Below are positions 23,375 through 33,545 of a DNA stretch of 64,000 nucleotides, one piece after another. The notes beneath the pieces were generated by a model. It made no database searches, was not told the DNA's origin, and was given only the letters and a program-made list of their open reading frames with translations. Every line of letters starts with the position of its first letter. Within the stretch, counting starts at the first letter, position 1. Source of the DNA: Isoetes taiwanensis (Eukaryota > Streptophyta > Lycopodiopsida > Isoetales > Isoetaceae); the NCBI GenBank assembly GCA_021234155.1, contig JAJEKV010000045.1, positions 10,672,631-10,736,630 of the forward strand, written 5' to 3'. The translations under genes and the position numbers were made by a program.

Positions 23375-25905
23375 TGTTTTCAAGATGTGAGCATAGTACT
23401 TTTGATCAGCGTTGATGTTTCATGAGCGAGATGCAAAGTTTGTAGACCATGCTAAGGGCGGACGAACTAGGGTTGAATCATCCATGGCTCTCGAGCGACA
23501 TAGCTTCTAGCTTCATCGCCATGGCTTCATTTCTGTAGTTTGCGCTTACCTTAGTTTTCTGTAGTTCGAATCTCCTTGTGTTGGGTATTTTTGCCTTTTA
23601 CTTAACTGAACATTTGTTTTATGCAGAGTCATGGCGATGGCACTTGGTCGGGGAGCTCTGTTTTATGGTGGGCAAAGCGAGGGGCCGATTTCACATAAAC
23701 GGCAAAACACTATCTTTGGGCGGGCAAAATATTCAGTCTTTATGCATTCTCTCTCTTTTATATGGCAGCCTAAGTAGCCTCTGAGATCGGTATATATTCG
23801 GATGGCTAGGAATCAATACGTGGCTGGTATTGAGGATTTGAATTGGCTGGTCTTGCAGAATAGGCAAGTATCGAAGTACAGGACTATCTTATGTTCTTGC
23901 ATTTTGGATTTGTAGAGTAGCCTTCAATGATCCAAAATAAGACCAGGAGGAAGAACAAAAGATCAAGGATTTTCCACGGTTCTAGAGAGAAAAAAAACAG
24001 GTTTTTGCTCTGATCTATTGTGGTCTTATGCATGCAGTTTGAGTTGCTTATGCCAAAAAGGTAGGTGCGTGTTGATCTTAGTGATGAGAGTGCAAATCTT
24101 TGTAAAATGGTGACAATATAGTCATTATACATGTGCAACCCATAAGTGTTCTTTATAGGACGAGTTGGGGGGGCTTGAGAAGCAGGTTTGCTCTTCCCAA
24201 TGAGGAAAGAAATCCGGAAAGAAAGTAGTTTGAAGATGAATTTGATCTTACTTAGCCCATACAAAATGTTGGCATTCCTTACAAACTTCGTATTGTTCAT
24301 CATTGTCATTGTGACTGTCCTATGGTAGCTGTCCGGCTACATGAACCTAAAGGACTGGATACAAATGGCAGCGCAGGTAGTACGGTGACAACTGATCTGT
24401 GGATGGGATCTGATTGTATGCTTCCTCTATTGAACATCTATTTTAGCATGTAACTTTCCTCTATCATCATTGAGGCATTGAAGGTTAACTTGGTGCTTGC
24501 ATGTTCAATTCTCAATTCTTAAAGTTTGTTTGTGTGCAAAAATTATGCCTCAGTTTCTTATGGGTAACATTAAATGCAGTAAAATAATTCTTACGTTCAT
24601 AGGGATGATTGAAGTTTTTGATCCCCTGAAAGACATGTATGTTGACTACTTTCCTCCCTAGGGAGAAAGGATCAATGACTTCACATTATGTTTTATATGA
24701 TATAATCAGTTGAATTTTGATTCTTTTTACCATTTCATTGCTGACCATTATTCTTCATGAATTATGGGACAACCCAGAGGAAGGACTATTATGATCTTCA
24801 GTTTCATTGACATTTTGCATGAATATTACTATGAACCTTTTTTTTAAAAAAAAGTCATAACCAAATAAACTCTCATACCACATTCCGAAAAATATTGATT
24901 CCTTTTGTTTGCCACTGCTTGCCATTCCAATGAAGAGATTTGATTCCTTTTGTTTGCCACTGCCTGCTATTCCAATGAATAGATTTATATATTAGAGAGG
25001 TGAACCAGATTTGGACCACTTAAGAATATGGGCAAGGAAAAGTTGAAAATAAAATAGTTTTTGTTAATTAAATTGCATTCTTGGTTTGAGATATTGTATA
25101 ATGTATATATTATTGTTGAGAAAATTTGGATACATATAGCCCATAAGATATCCCATAAAATGGGTCTACCAAAGGATCATTCCAATACTCTTATTGTGGA
25201 TCAAGATTGAATTATTTAGATTGAACTTACTTTTTCACCCATTGTTGGAAAAGTTTTGGTGACCCCTAAAGTATATAGCCATAGCTAGGTACACATTAAA
25301 ACTATTGCAATGCGTTCGTCACCGTGTTTTAGAGTGTACTATATTTGATTATGTTTGTTTTGGTGGAACTCAACAAATTCTTTAGCGTAAATATTCTTAT
25401 AGCGTAAGTATGTATGTCTAGCATCAAATGTAATCGAGGGCTCAAATTGTGCCAAAACGGTGACCAATCACATGTAAAGCCCACCAACGGTGGGCAATTT
25501 ACTAGTATTACTTTACTTTCAAATGCTACATACGAACTCTTTAAAACTAATGGACTTTATCTAAACTTTTACTATCTTAAGGTTGTTCTACCTCATCTTA
25601 TTGTGCATAATACACTCTATTTTCTAGTTGTAGTGATCATTTGGGATCTAAATGGACTCGGGCAAAGTCCAAATATAATGAAACTGTGCTTAGACTTAGT
25701 TGATGACAAGTCCTTCTTATCCAATCACTATCTATAGCTTTGAATAGTTTTGCAATGTCAACTCTTTAAGATCGTCACAACATAAGAAGATTACAGCATT
25801 TATGCCTTTCTCGTCATCTTCATATTATTTCTTATTCTCTTCCTTCCTCTGCGCTTTCCTCTACTCTCCTTTTTTCCCAACTTTGCAGTTCTGCTAGTTA
25901 TTTGT
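23375..25905. other. No convincing gene
   Basis: Short open stretches only, such as 23578-23784 and a minus-strand frame at 24309-23884, without recognisable motifs. A direct repeat of GATTCCTTTTGTTTGCCACTG occurs at about 24897 and 24941. The rest is AT-rich intergenic DNA upstream of the receptor kinase gene. Confidence 0.4.
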
Positions 25906-25907
25906 TT

Positions 25908-25918
25908 ATTTTTTATAA
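25908..25918 (+). promoter_or_regulatory. Possible TATA box of the receptor kinase gene
   Basis: TTTTTTATAAGG about 110 bp upstream of the start codon, downstream of a CT-rich tract (25820-25880), fits a plant TATA box with a short leader. No experimental support. Confidence 0.3.
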
Positions 25919-26025
25919 GGCCGCCAGCACCACTATCCCCTGCCAAGAAGAAGAAGCAAAGCTCCATAACATAAGGGACTTAGTGTTTTGGTTCTACCCA
26001 TCAGCCATCCCATAAAGGTCCGGCC

Positions 26026-27990
26026 ATGAGGATGCTTCATCCACTTTTTGAGCTCCCTTCTTATCTCTATGCATCCTTAAGTTCGGGCCTTGGCATCCTT
26101 AAGTTTTTTATCATTCTTCATATGCTCAGCATTCATGGTGCAGTAGCCGGAAATCAGAGCTTCTCTGTCATCTTGGATTCTAATCATCTGAACCCTTCAA
26201 TCGCACTGCGTGGGGATGCATTCCAATATCCAGATTACATCGAGGTAAATGCTAATCAGACGTATAGTCATGGGCGCCTATTCTACACCGATCCCCTGCA
26301 CTTGCTGGACCCTTTAAATTCGAATCTGGTTTCTTTTAGCACATCCTTCACATTCCAATTTGTCAAGGTAACCAGCAGGCCAGGAGACGGGCTGGGGTTC
26401 TTCATATGCGCACAGATGGCAGATCCTCCTCCTGATAACCCATGGTTAAGTTTATACAATTCATCCAGCAAAGGAGATTCTGCAAATCATTTGTTTGCAG
26501 TAGAGTTCCAAAGCTGGCCGAGGGGTGATACTGTGAATGCTAATGCTGGGATTGGAATATCCGTGAATGGTGTACTACCGACTGCAACTGTGGTTCCGCC
26601 AGAGTGGTTAAGATTTGATAAACTTTCTGCATTGATGACTGCTTGGATAGACTACAGGGCTCTGAGCAAGACGCTTGAAGTGAGGTTAGCAAGAGATACC
26701 GTGAAGCCAGAAGGCGCATTACTCACTTGGTCCATGAACAACATGGGGGATTTAATTATGGACACCATGTATGTTGGATTTGGGGCTGCCAGTGGCGGTC
26801 TTATTGAAATGCACAGGCTGTACACATGGAATTTTAGTATCATAACAGAGGCTCCTCCATCTCATAATTCTAGTTCTAGGAATCTAGTAAACGAGAAGAA
26901 AAAATTGCTTGTGCCTGTGTTATCAGCTTCAGCTGGCGTAGTGGCCTTCATTTTATTGTTTGCAGGCGTCTTAATATGGTGGAAACGTAAAACCAAAGAA
27001 GTTGAGCACAAGCAAATCATGCCCCCGCCAATTACTACTTTCACTTATGCCCAACTGAAGACAGCGACCGAAAATTTCAGCAGTCAGAGGCTCTTGGGAA
27101 AGGGAGGATTTGCTAGTGTTTACAAAGGAGTTATGCCAAATGGAAGCATTATCGCTGTCAAGGTGCTTTCCCAAAACACAGAAGGAAAAAAGGACTTTTC
27201 AGAGCTCTCTGTGATAAGCCATCTGAGACACCGGAATTTGCTGAGTCTTACAGGATGGTGCCACGAGAAAGGGAAGCTATTGTTGGTTTATGATTATATG
27301 CCAAATGGCAGCTTGGATCATCACCTCTTTGGGGAATCCTCGATCCTCCCTTGGCAGCATCGTTTTGGAATCGCACTGGGAGTTGCAGAGGGACTTGCTT
27401 TTCTGCACCAAGGATGGGAACAAAAGATTATTCACAGAGATGTGAAAGCACCCAATGTTCTTCTGGACCAACATTTCGTTCCCCATTTGGGAGATTTTGG
27501 ACTGGCAAAGCTTATTGATTATGATAAAACAACAAACAGCGTCACGTTGGTTGCAGGTACCTTGGGATACATGTCTCCAGAGTTGTTCACATCTGCTAAA
27601 GTAGGCGAAAAATCGGATGTGTATAGCTTTGGAGTGTTGATACTTGAAATTGGCAGTGGAAAAAGGGCCGTTGATCCATCAAGGAACATGTCTTTGGTGG
27701 AATGGATATGGCACATGATGCAAAAAGGCAATTTAATGGATATTGCTGATGCCAAGTTATATGGCTGCTTTGATCATTCCCAAATGAAGGCAGTTTTGAC
27801 ATTGGGACTCTTGTGTTGCCAACATGACCCTCAATGTAGACCAAGTATGAGACAATGTTGCCATATCCTTAAAGGTGATGAACCTTTGCCTCCTCTCCTT
27901 TCCTTTGCTATTAGAACAACTCATCCTCCTCCACAAAGTGCTGCTGCATCTGATCTGAATTCTTCCTTGGATTCTCTCCATGGGAGATAA
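26026..27990 (+). CDS. L-type lectin-domain receptor-like kinase
   Basis: Intronless frame of 654 codons, the usual length for this family, from an ATG at 26026. Residues ~22-42 form a signal peptide. Residues ~44-275 are a legume-lectin domain (SFSTSFTFQF, GDGLGFFI, LLTWSM, YVGFGAASG). Residues 293-317 are the single membrane span, followed by WKRK. The kinase domain (~350-615) has GKGGFASVYKG, Lys379 in IIAVK, Glu393, HRDVKAPN (Asp472, Asn477), DFG at 490-492 and GTLGYMSPEL, so all catalytic residues are present. Such proteins sit in the plasma membrane and signal from extracellular ligands (family knowledge). The lectin metal site is unusual: the family's E-x-D-T becomes EFQS, and the following HIGI is AGIGI, so Ca/Mn-dependent sugar binding is doubtful. 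It is the only gene here with every expected part. Confidence 0.95.
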   Translation: MRMLHPLFELPSYLYASLSSGLGILKFFIILHMLSIHGAVAGNQSFSVILDSNHLNPSIALRGDAFQYPDYIEVNANQTYSHGRLFYTDPLHLLDPLNSNLVSFSTSFTFQFVKVTSRPGDGLGFFICAQMADPPPDNPWLSLYNSSSKGDSANHLFAVEFQSWPRGDTVNANAGIGISVNGVLPTATVVPPEWLRFDKLSALMTAWIDYRALSKTLEVRLARDTVKPEGALLTWSMNNMGDLIMDTMYVGFGAASGGLIEMHRLYTWNFSIITEAPPSHNSSSRNLVNEKKKLLVPVLSASAGVVAFILLFAGVLIWWKRKTKEVEHKQIMPPPITTFTYAQLKTATENFSSQRLLGKGGFASVYKGVMPNGSIIAVKVLSQNTEGKKDFSELSVISHLRHRNLLSLTGWCHEKGKLLLVYDYMPNGSLDHHLFGESSILPWQHRFGIALGVAEGLAFLHQGWEQKIIHRDVKAPNVLLDQHFVPHLGDFGLAKLIDYDKTTNSVTLVAGTLGYMSPELFTSAKVGEKSDVYSFGVLILEIGSGKRAVDPSRNMSLVEWIWHMMQKGNLMDIADAKLYGCFDHSQMKAVLTLGLLCCQHDPQCRPSMRQCCHILKGDEPLPPLLSFAIRTTHPPPQSAAASDLNSSLDSLHGR

Positions 27991-30031
27991 GTTCGTAGTG
28001 TTTTACACATACTGTTTTAGTTTATGTGACATTTCAACACGAATTTACTTGAAGCATATGGAAGATAAATGCTCCGCGTTTCAAAGCTTGTGATTCATTT
28101 TAATCAGATTGTAAAGCATTAAAGCCAGGTCTATTACTCGCATAAGAGTTTTTCCTTCAATATTCTCATAAAGATTCAATAAAACATATCATATAACTAC
28201 AATCAGGAAACTTTGAATATGGTTTCATTTACTTTTCTAGAGTGACGTATCTGTTATACAAGTCCCTTATTATTTAAGGACTATAGGAGACGAATTGTGT
28301 ATTGCATCAATAAAAATTTGTTAGATTTATAGTCATTGAGATTCTCTAAAGAGTACGACAATAAAGAAGCGACAATAAAGAAGTAATAAATAATACAAGA
28401 AATTTATCGCGGCGGCCAAGGCTGCCGCGAACATTTCTCTTTCCCGACCCCATGCGTATGGAGGTGGTTCATGTGGCAAAAAAAGTTATTCCATTTTCAA
28501 GTAAAATGCTTATGTGGGTATTAAACTAAGGTGTTAAAATATTTGCGGTTCAAGACGCTTATGTTAAAAATAAGGTGCTAACACACTAGGGGCTCTTGGA
28601 ACACTTAAGCTCTCAACCAATTATCTACACATATATGATTCATTTAGGCAAGATTATGTGGTCTTGCTAATGGCAACATTTTTAAGCAAGGATTCTACTT
28701 GGATTCTTTTGTAATTGGATAATATTTTTACCAAGGGGAAAATACCATTATCTATTCGTTGTTAATTATTGCTCAAAAGGTAGAAATGGTCACGCGGCCG
28801 CACCTAGACAGCGCCCGATCTTCTATGGTTGCTTTTGATCTTCTGGTGAGTGAAGATGGCTGGCTGGCTTGGGATGTGAACCGGATTTCCGGTTTTTCTA
28901 GTGCAGATTGAAGTAGCAACAAAGCAATCGCATCTCATGCAAATTTAACCTAGTTTGTTCTTAAAAATCGGTTTGTTCTTTGATTCTTACGTTTCTTAAA
29001 TGCGTGCGGTGCTTTTAGTGCGACCAAGACCTAGCCAGTGTAGAATCCACGTTCTTTTGAAGAGTAATGGATTAATAGTGCCGATATACTATCACAACTT
29101 TAAGGGCCAATCTTCAAATTTTGGCTGTCTGAAACACATTTAGTCAAGAACTTCTTCAAAACCAAGACTTTTCTTCAATTCGGCCTAAGTCGGCTCGGGG
29201 CGAAAATCACTTTGTTTCGGTGCCCAATTCCTTCACAATTAAAAGCGGCTTTTTGCTTCAATAAATTTCAACCAAAGAATCAACCGCCCAATACGCAAGA
29301 ATCCGGCCCTATTTTCTCTGATTCAAAACCTAGCATGCATAAATTTCCTTAAGTCGGCCAGTTTCGGCCTGTTCAAAGACAATCTTGCCCGGCATCAGAG
29401 CTAGCTCACGGGACTTAAATTTGGAGCGATATATCTCATGCGGCTAAAGAGCTCGCAATGCAGAAATACCTTCTCCGGTAGCATAGGTTTTTTCTTGAAT
29501 GCCTTTTTCTCCCTATTTCTTGGATTTTTTTAATGTCTATTTTTTCCTCAGAAACCTTACGTGTCGTTTTCAGAAATAAGCATCACAGACGAATATTCCA
29601 AAGGCATCTTTCTAGGAGAGTTATATATGTTTTGACAATACCAAGCAACCATATTATAGTTCAACCAAAATGTCAAAGTCGCATGTAAGAAATGCATGTG
29701 CGGGTAAAAGAATGCTAGGGTATCTAAACAAATTGTTCTTACATTATGTATAGTGTAGGGCAACGTAGGCATCCGTTTTTTTTTTTTGAATTAGAGTTGG
29801 TTCGGATATGCAATTATTGGGACTAGTCACGTCACCCATTCGAAATTATGTGAGGTAGTAGCAATCAGAAAGAACGTTCATCATGTTTTTTCGGAGGAAG
29901 ATTGCAAAGTGTTTCTTCTTTTAGAAAACAATTTGGCTGCCCTTCGATTTTTTGTGTTTCTGTGTGATCAAAGCAATTCCGATTGCAATTTTAACTGTTC
30001 CTTATAATCCGTGCCCAAACTTGAGCAATAG
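27991..30031. other. Intergenic, no gene seen
   Basis: 28000-28330 is the likely 3' UTR and downstream region of the receptor kinase. A GC-rich hairpin CGCGGCGGCC...GGCTGCCGCG lies at 28409-28430 in otherwise AT-rich DNA. 28780-29500 has GTCGGCC/CGGCC-rich segments resembling transposon remnants, but I could not find paired termini. Confidence 0.4.
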
Positions 30032-32870
30032 ATGCCTCTGCCCACCGGAAGTCACCCAGATTACAAGAATATGAAAGCAGCTGATTTTAGCAAGAAAGCA
30101 AAGAAAAAAAACAACAGGAAGGCCCAAGCATTTGAAGAACCCGGGACAAAAAGAAGACTTATTTATGCAACACATAATTTCAAAGTCAACTATTATGTAA
30201 TGCAACATATTCCATTCGAGTGAGTGATTGATGATGAGAATGAAAAGATTTCTAATGATTGTCAAACACTCACCCAAGAAGGATGTAAAAGAGAAGCAAG
30301 CTGTAGCTAAGAAAAGGAGCTCTAGTCTTCGTGGAAAGAAGACTAAATCAAAACGTAACAATGAAGCAGTTCGAGGTGCAACATCCATTCTCGTTGATGC
30401 TCTTATGAGCATCACCGTCATACAAAAAGATTTGAAGGTAATGGAGCTGCAAAACTGCAAATTGCAGATAGGAGGGAACAATTGTGATGCAAATGAGACT
30501 CCAACTTGATATGCATGCACGTGCATCTGCTCCCCAAACTAGCAACATGGTGAGTACACTTTTGCATTAGTTTTGGTGGAGGCGAATTGCCAACGGAGTA
30601 GGAGCCATTTCATCCATCCGAATCAAGTTCGCATAATTATTACCAGCATCAAAGAATACGGTTTGTCTTTATTTGAGCTCTTGAAAGATTTTGTGGTATG
30701 AAACATTTCTGAATCTCAAATAGGTTAAACTTCTTGTTAGAAATAAATGTCATTTGTTTCTAATTGCAATTCTTGGGCATATGCCAAGTGTGGTGCAAAA
30801 CTAGTTACGTTTCAATGCATTAAGTGGGCTTATGTATTTATGCAATGAGGGCTATATAAAGGACAATGTAAAGGTAGAAATGGTGTATGCAAGCCACTGT
30901 CATACAAGATGGGCCAATGCAAGAAGGTATACTCTCTTGCATAAAGAAGTTCAATTTTTTTTGTGTTGAAGAAGTCACTTTCAACTTCTAAGGTGGGCCA
31001 GCGCAATAGTAGAATATGTTGCATTACAGAATAGTTGACTTTCCAATTATGTAATTCTCACTTGCATTATATCAAATAATGCAAATATGTGGGCCAATGT
31101 AACAGTGCCTTCCTTTGTAGTACAAAAATAGGGTGGGCCAATGTAAATTAAGGGGTAAACCTTCTCTTTCTAGAGACGAGCTAGGCTCATTGTTCTTTGC
31201 TACAAAGTTTCTCCAGCTACGTCTCCAATTATAAGAAATCTTCTCCTGGCTTGGGGTCATGTCCAACAGGTATTCTCTCCCATGGAGACCACATTTGAAG
31301 CTGGAAATCTTAGCATTTGTTGGAATATACATGTTTGGCAGGAAAATGGTCTTCCTCTTGAAGCTGAGAAGAAAAATCTTCCAGAGACTCTAATTACAAA
31401 AGTTAACGAGTACCTCCGTGGACCAGTTGAAGAGGGTCCGAAGGCTTTCAAATGCCTGACTGTCAGTCCACTGGGGATGTGTGTTAATGTCGTGAATACG
31501 TCAGCACGTTTTGTTGGATGTGACTTTAGGAACCTTAGGAGTATCAGAAATGCATGGATCAGATTAGTATCCTAACGGACTAGCAATTATATTGGAGAAC
31601 GATATTTATCAGCCCAGAGCATTTGAATGAGTGCTTGGCTGCAATGAAAACAATAGATGGTGGTAGTCGGGTGTGGATTGGAGCCTACCAGGATCCCAAA
31701 GCAAAGTCTGGATCAACCTCTAGAGTTCGTGAGCTTCAGAGCCTTGTCTTGGTCATGTACGTGGCCCAGACCAAGCGGCAACACCTGCACTGGATGACCT
31801 GAATGTATGCTTTATAGACAGTGACCATCCACAATAGCATTCGAAATTTCCTCAGCATCTGAAAGAGGCAGAGGACATCGAGAAGAACTTACCAGACGTG
31901 GAGTGCTCAGCAGGTAATATTCTTTGAAATAGGGCGGCCGCCCATTTTATGTGTTGTTTTTTAAAAATAGTTTCTCTTTCAGCGTATTGCTTGTATTGCT
32001 TGTATAAGAGTGCAGCAGGTGGGTCTGGACCTCTCGTTCCGAATCAACTACAAGCCAAGACCTACACGTATTTGGTGTGCAAACTAATGATGGAGGGTTG
32101 CATCATTCTTGATTTCTTTTCTGGAGGTTCATTCAGTCGTGCAACGCCATGCGAAGGTTACAAAGCAACTTCCTTCGAGATAGACGAGAACCTGCAGCTC
32201 AAACTAGTGCAGATCTTCGATCAGCTAGAAATAATGTTGGACGAGAAGAAATCTTTGGCCCGCCGGAGGCAGAAAATTGCAGAGGGCAAGAAGAAGAAAT
32301 CTGGTTCCAAGGCTTTACAGTTACCAATCGCTGCCCCATCAGCAATTCCATTCTCTGCTCAGACAGTTCAGGAATTGCAGTCCACGCTCCATCTGAGTAA
32401 GGAATCCCTTGCAGAACAAATAAAGAAGGCTGCATGAATAGGAAGTAAGGATCTATCCATCTTCCGAAAGAAAAAAGAAAAAATTAATATGTTGGCAGGA
32501 ACGCAACTGGTGAACACTCAGGATGTGATTGACGGCAGCTCGAAATTCCATGAGATAGTGGACAATGATCGTGAGGAATCGATTCGTCAAGGATACACCT
32601 CAAAGTCAACAGGAAGAAGAGCCAGATCAAGCGCGAGAGCATGAGGAAGAAAAAAGGCAGGTAGACAATCCGGACAGAATATCCGATGTGGAGAAGGAGA
32701 CAGGTGAGGTAGAGATAGGTGAGGGAGAGACAGGTGAAGAAGGTGGCTCACTGAGCAATGAAGAATTCATTAACAGGATGGAAGCTATAAAGCAAGCTGC
32801 CCAGCAGGAGCAAGATCAACAAAATGACATCGACAACACTGAAGAGAACCCCCCAGACCCCTGAACCAAG
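30032..32870 (+). pseudogene. Broken gene with a DNA-methyltransferase-like domain
   Basis: Open pieces on one strand, separated by introns or frame changes. 30032-30223 and 30228-30509 are Lys-rich; the latter runs into ALMSITVIQKDLKVMELQ and a donor near 30549. 31283-31560 follows; then 31600-31790 reads FISPEHLNECLAAMK, RVWIGAYQDPKAKSG and RELQSLVLVMYV. After an intron (GT at 31915, AG near 32013) comes GSGPLVPNQ, a Lys, and EGCIILDFFSGGSFSRA followed by SFEIDE. ILDFFSGGSFSRA...FEID resembles motif I and the following acidic residue of amino (N4-cytosine/N6-adenine) DNA methyltransferases ('VLDPFAGSGT...E.D'). No clean DPPY/SPPY catalytic motif is readable. A Lys-rich linker and a Glu-rich tail (32565-32864) follow. 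Transposon cargo or a decayed host gene are both possible. Confidence 0.45.
30830..31150. repeat. Repeated GTGGGCCAATGYAA motif
   Basis: Four or five copies (near 30908, 30993, 31090 and 31134, with a variant at 30824) at 40-100 bp spacing within a presumed intron of the broken gene. The motif contains a CCAAT box but has no clear role. Confidence 0.5.
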
Positions 32871-33057
32871 GTTGGAGCTTATGAGAGTCCGCCCAATTTC
32901 AGCAGTCACATCCGTCGAATCAAGGTTATATCTTATGTGATTATGTATCTAGTACTTGTATCTGTGACAATTTGAAATCATGAAATACAATTTTTTGTTG
33001 TGACCATGTTTATGCTATTGGATGTAATTGGTTGTATTCTAATAGAACGTCTGACGT

Positions 33058-33194
33058 AATTGGGCGGGCGCCCAATTTGTCCAACCTGGGAGAGGCTGGG
33101 ATGAGGCTCTAGATGCAAAAGCAAATTGGGCGAGCGCCCAATTTGCCTGCGCTAGAAGCGCCACCTCATAGAAATTGGGCGGGCGCCCAATTTG
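33058..33194. repeat. Three AATTGGGCGNGCGCCCAATT palindromes in a row
   Basis: At 33058-33078, 33121-33146 and 33172-33194, about 50-60 bp apart, just 3' of the methyltransferase-like gene. A related GGGCGGCCGCCC palindrome lies in one of its introns at about 31931-31943. Same family as the repeats at 13.2-13.6 and 14.9-15.9 kb. Confidence 0.85.
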
Positions 33195-33220
33195 AACCCT
33201 GGGTAGGCGATATCAATTTT

Positions 33221-33545
33221 CACTACAAGAGAATGATGGTTAAACGTCAGAATAATCGTTAGAGAGCCTTTATAAAATAGACAACTGCCCAGGCCTTATT
33301 CCTGACGAATATACTGACGAGTTTTATCTGACGATTTAACGTCAGAATAATCAGACATAGTCAGAGGAATAGTCAGATATAGTCGGAGGAATAGTCAGTT
33401 TAATAGTCAGAGAATTAGTCATTTAAATAGTCACACAATTCGTCATTTTGTTAGTCAGATAGTTCGTCAGTTAATCATTATATTAGTCATTGTATTAGTC
33501 AGTTTATTAGTCAATGCAATAGTTAGAATATTGGTGATTTTATTG
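33221..33545 (+). mobile_element. Orphan CACTA terminus with subterminal repeats
   Basis: CACTACAAGAGAATGATGG at 33221 matches the canonical CACTA-element start. The next 320 bp are packed with TTAGTCA/ATAGTCAG repeats (more than ten) and TCTGACGA/AACGTCAGAAT motifs, typical of subterminal regions. I could not find the partner terminus downstream, so the element may be truncated. Confidence 0.55.
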
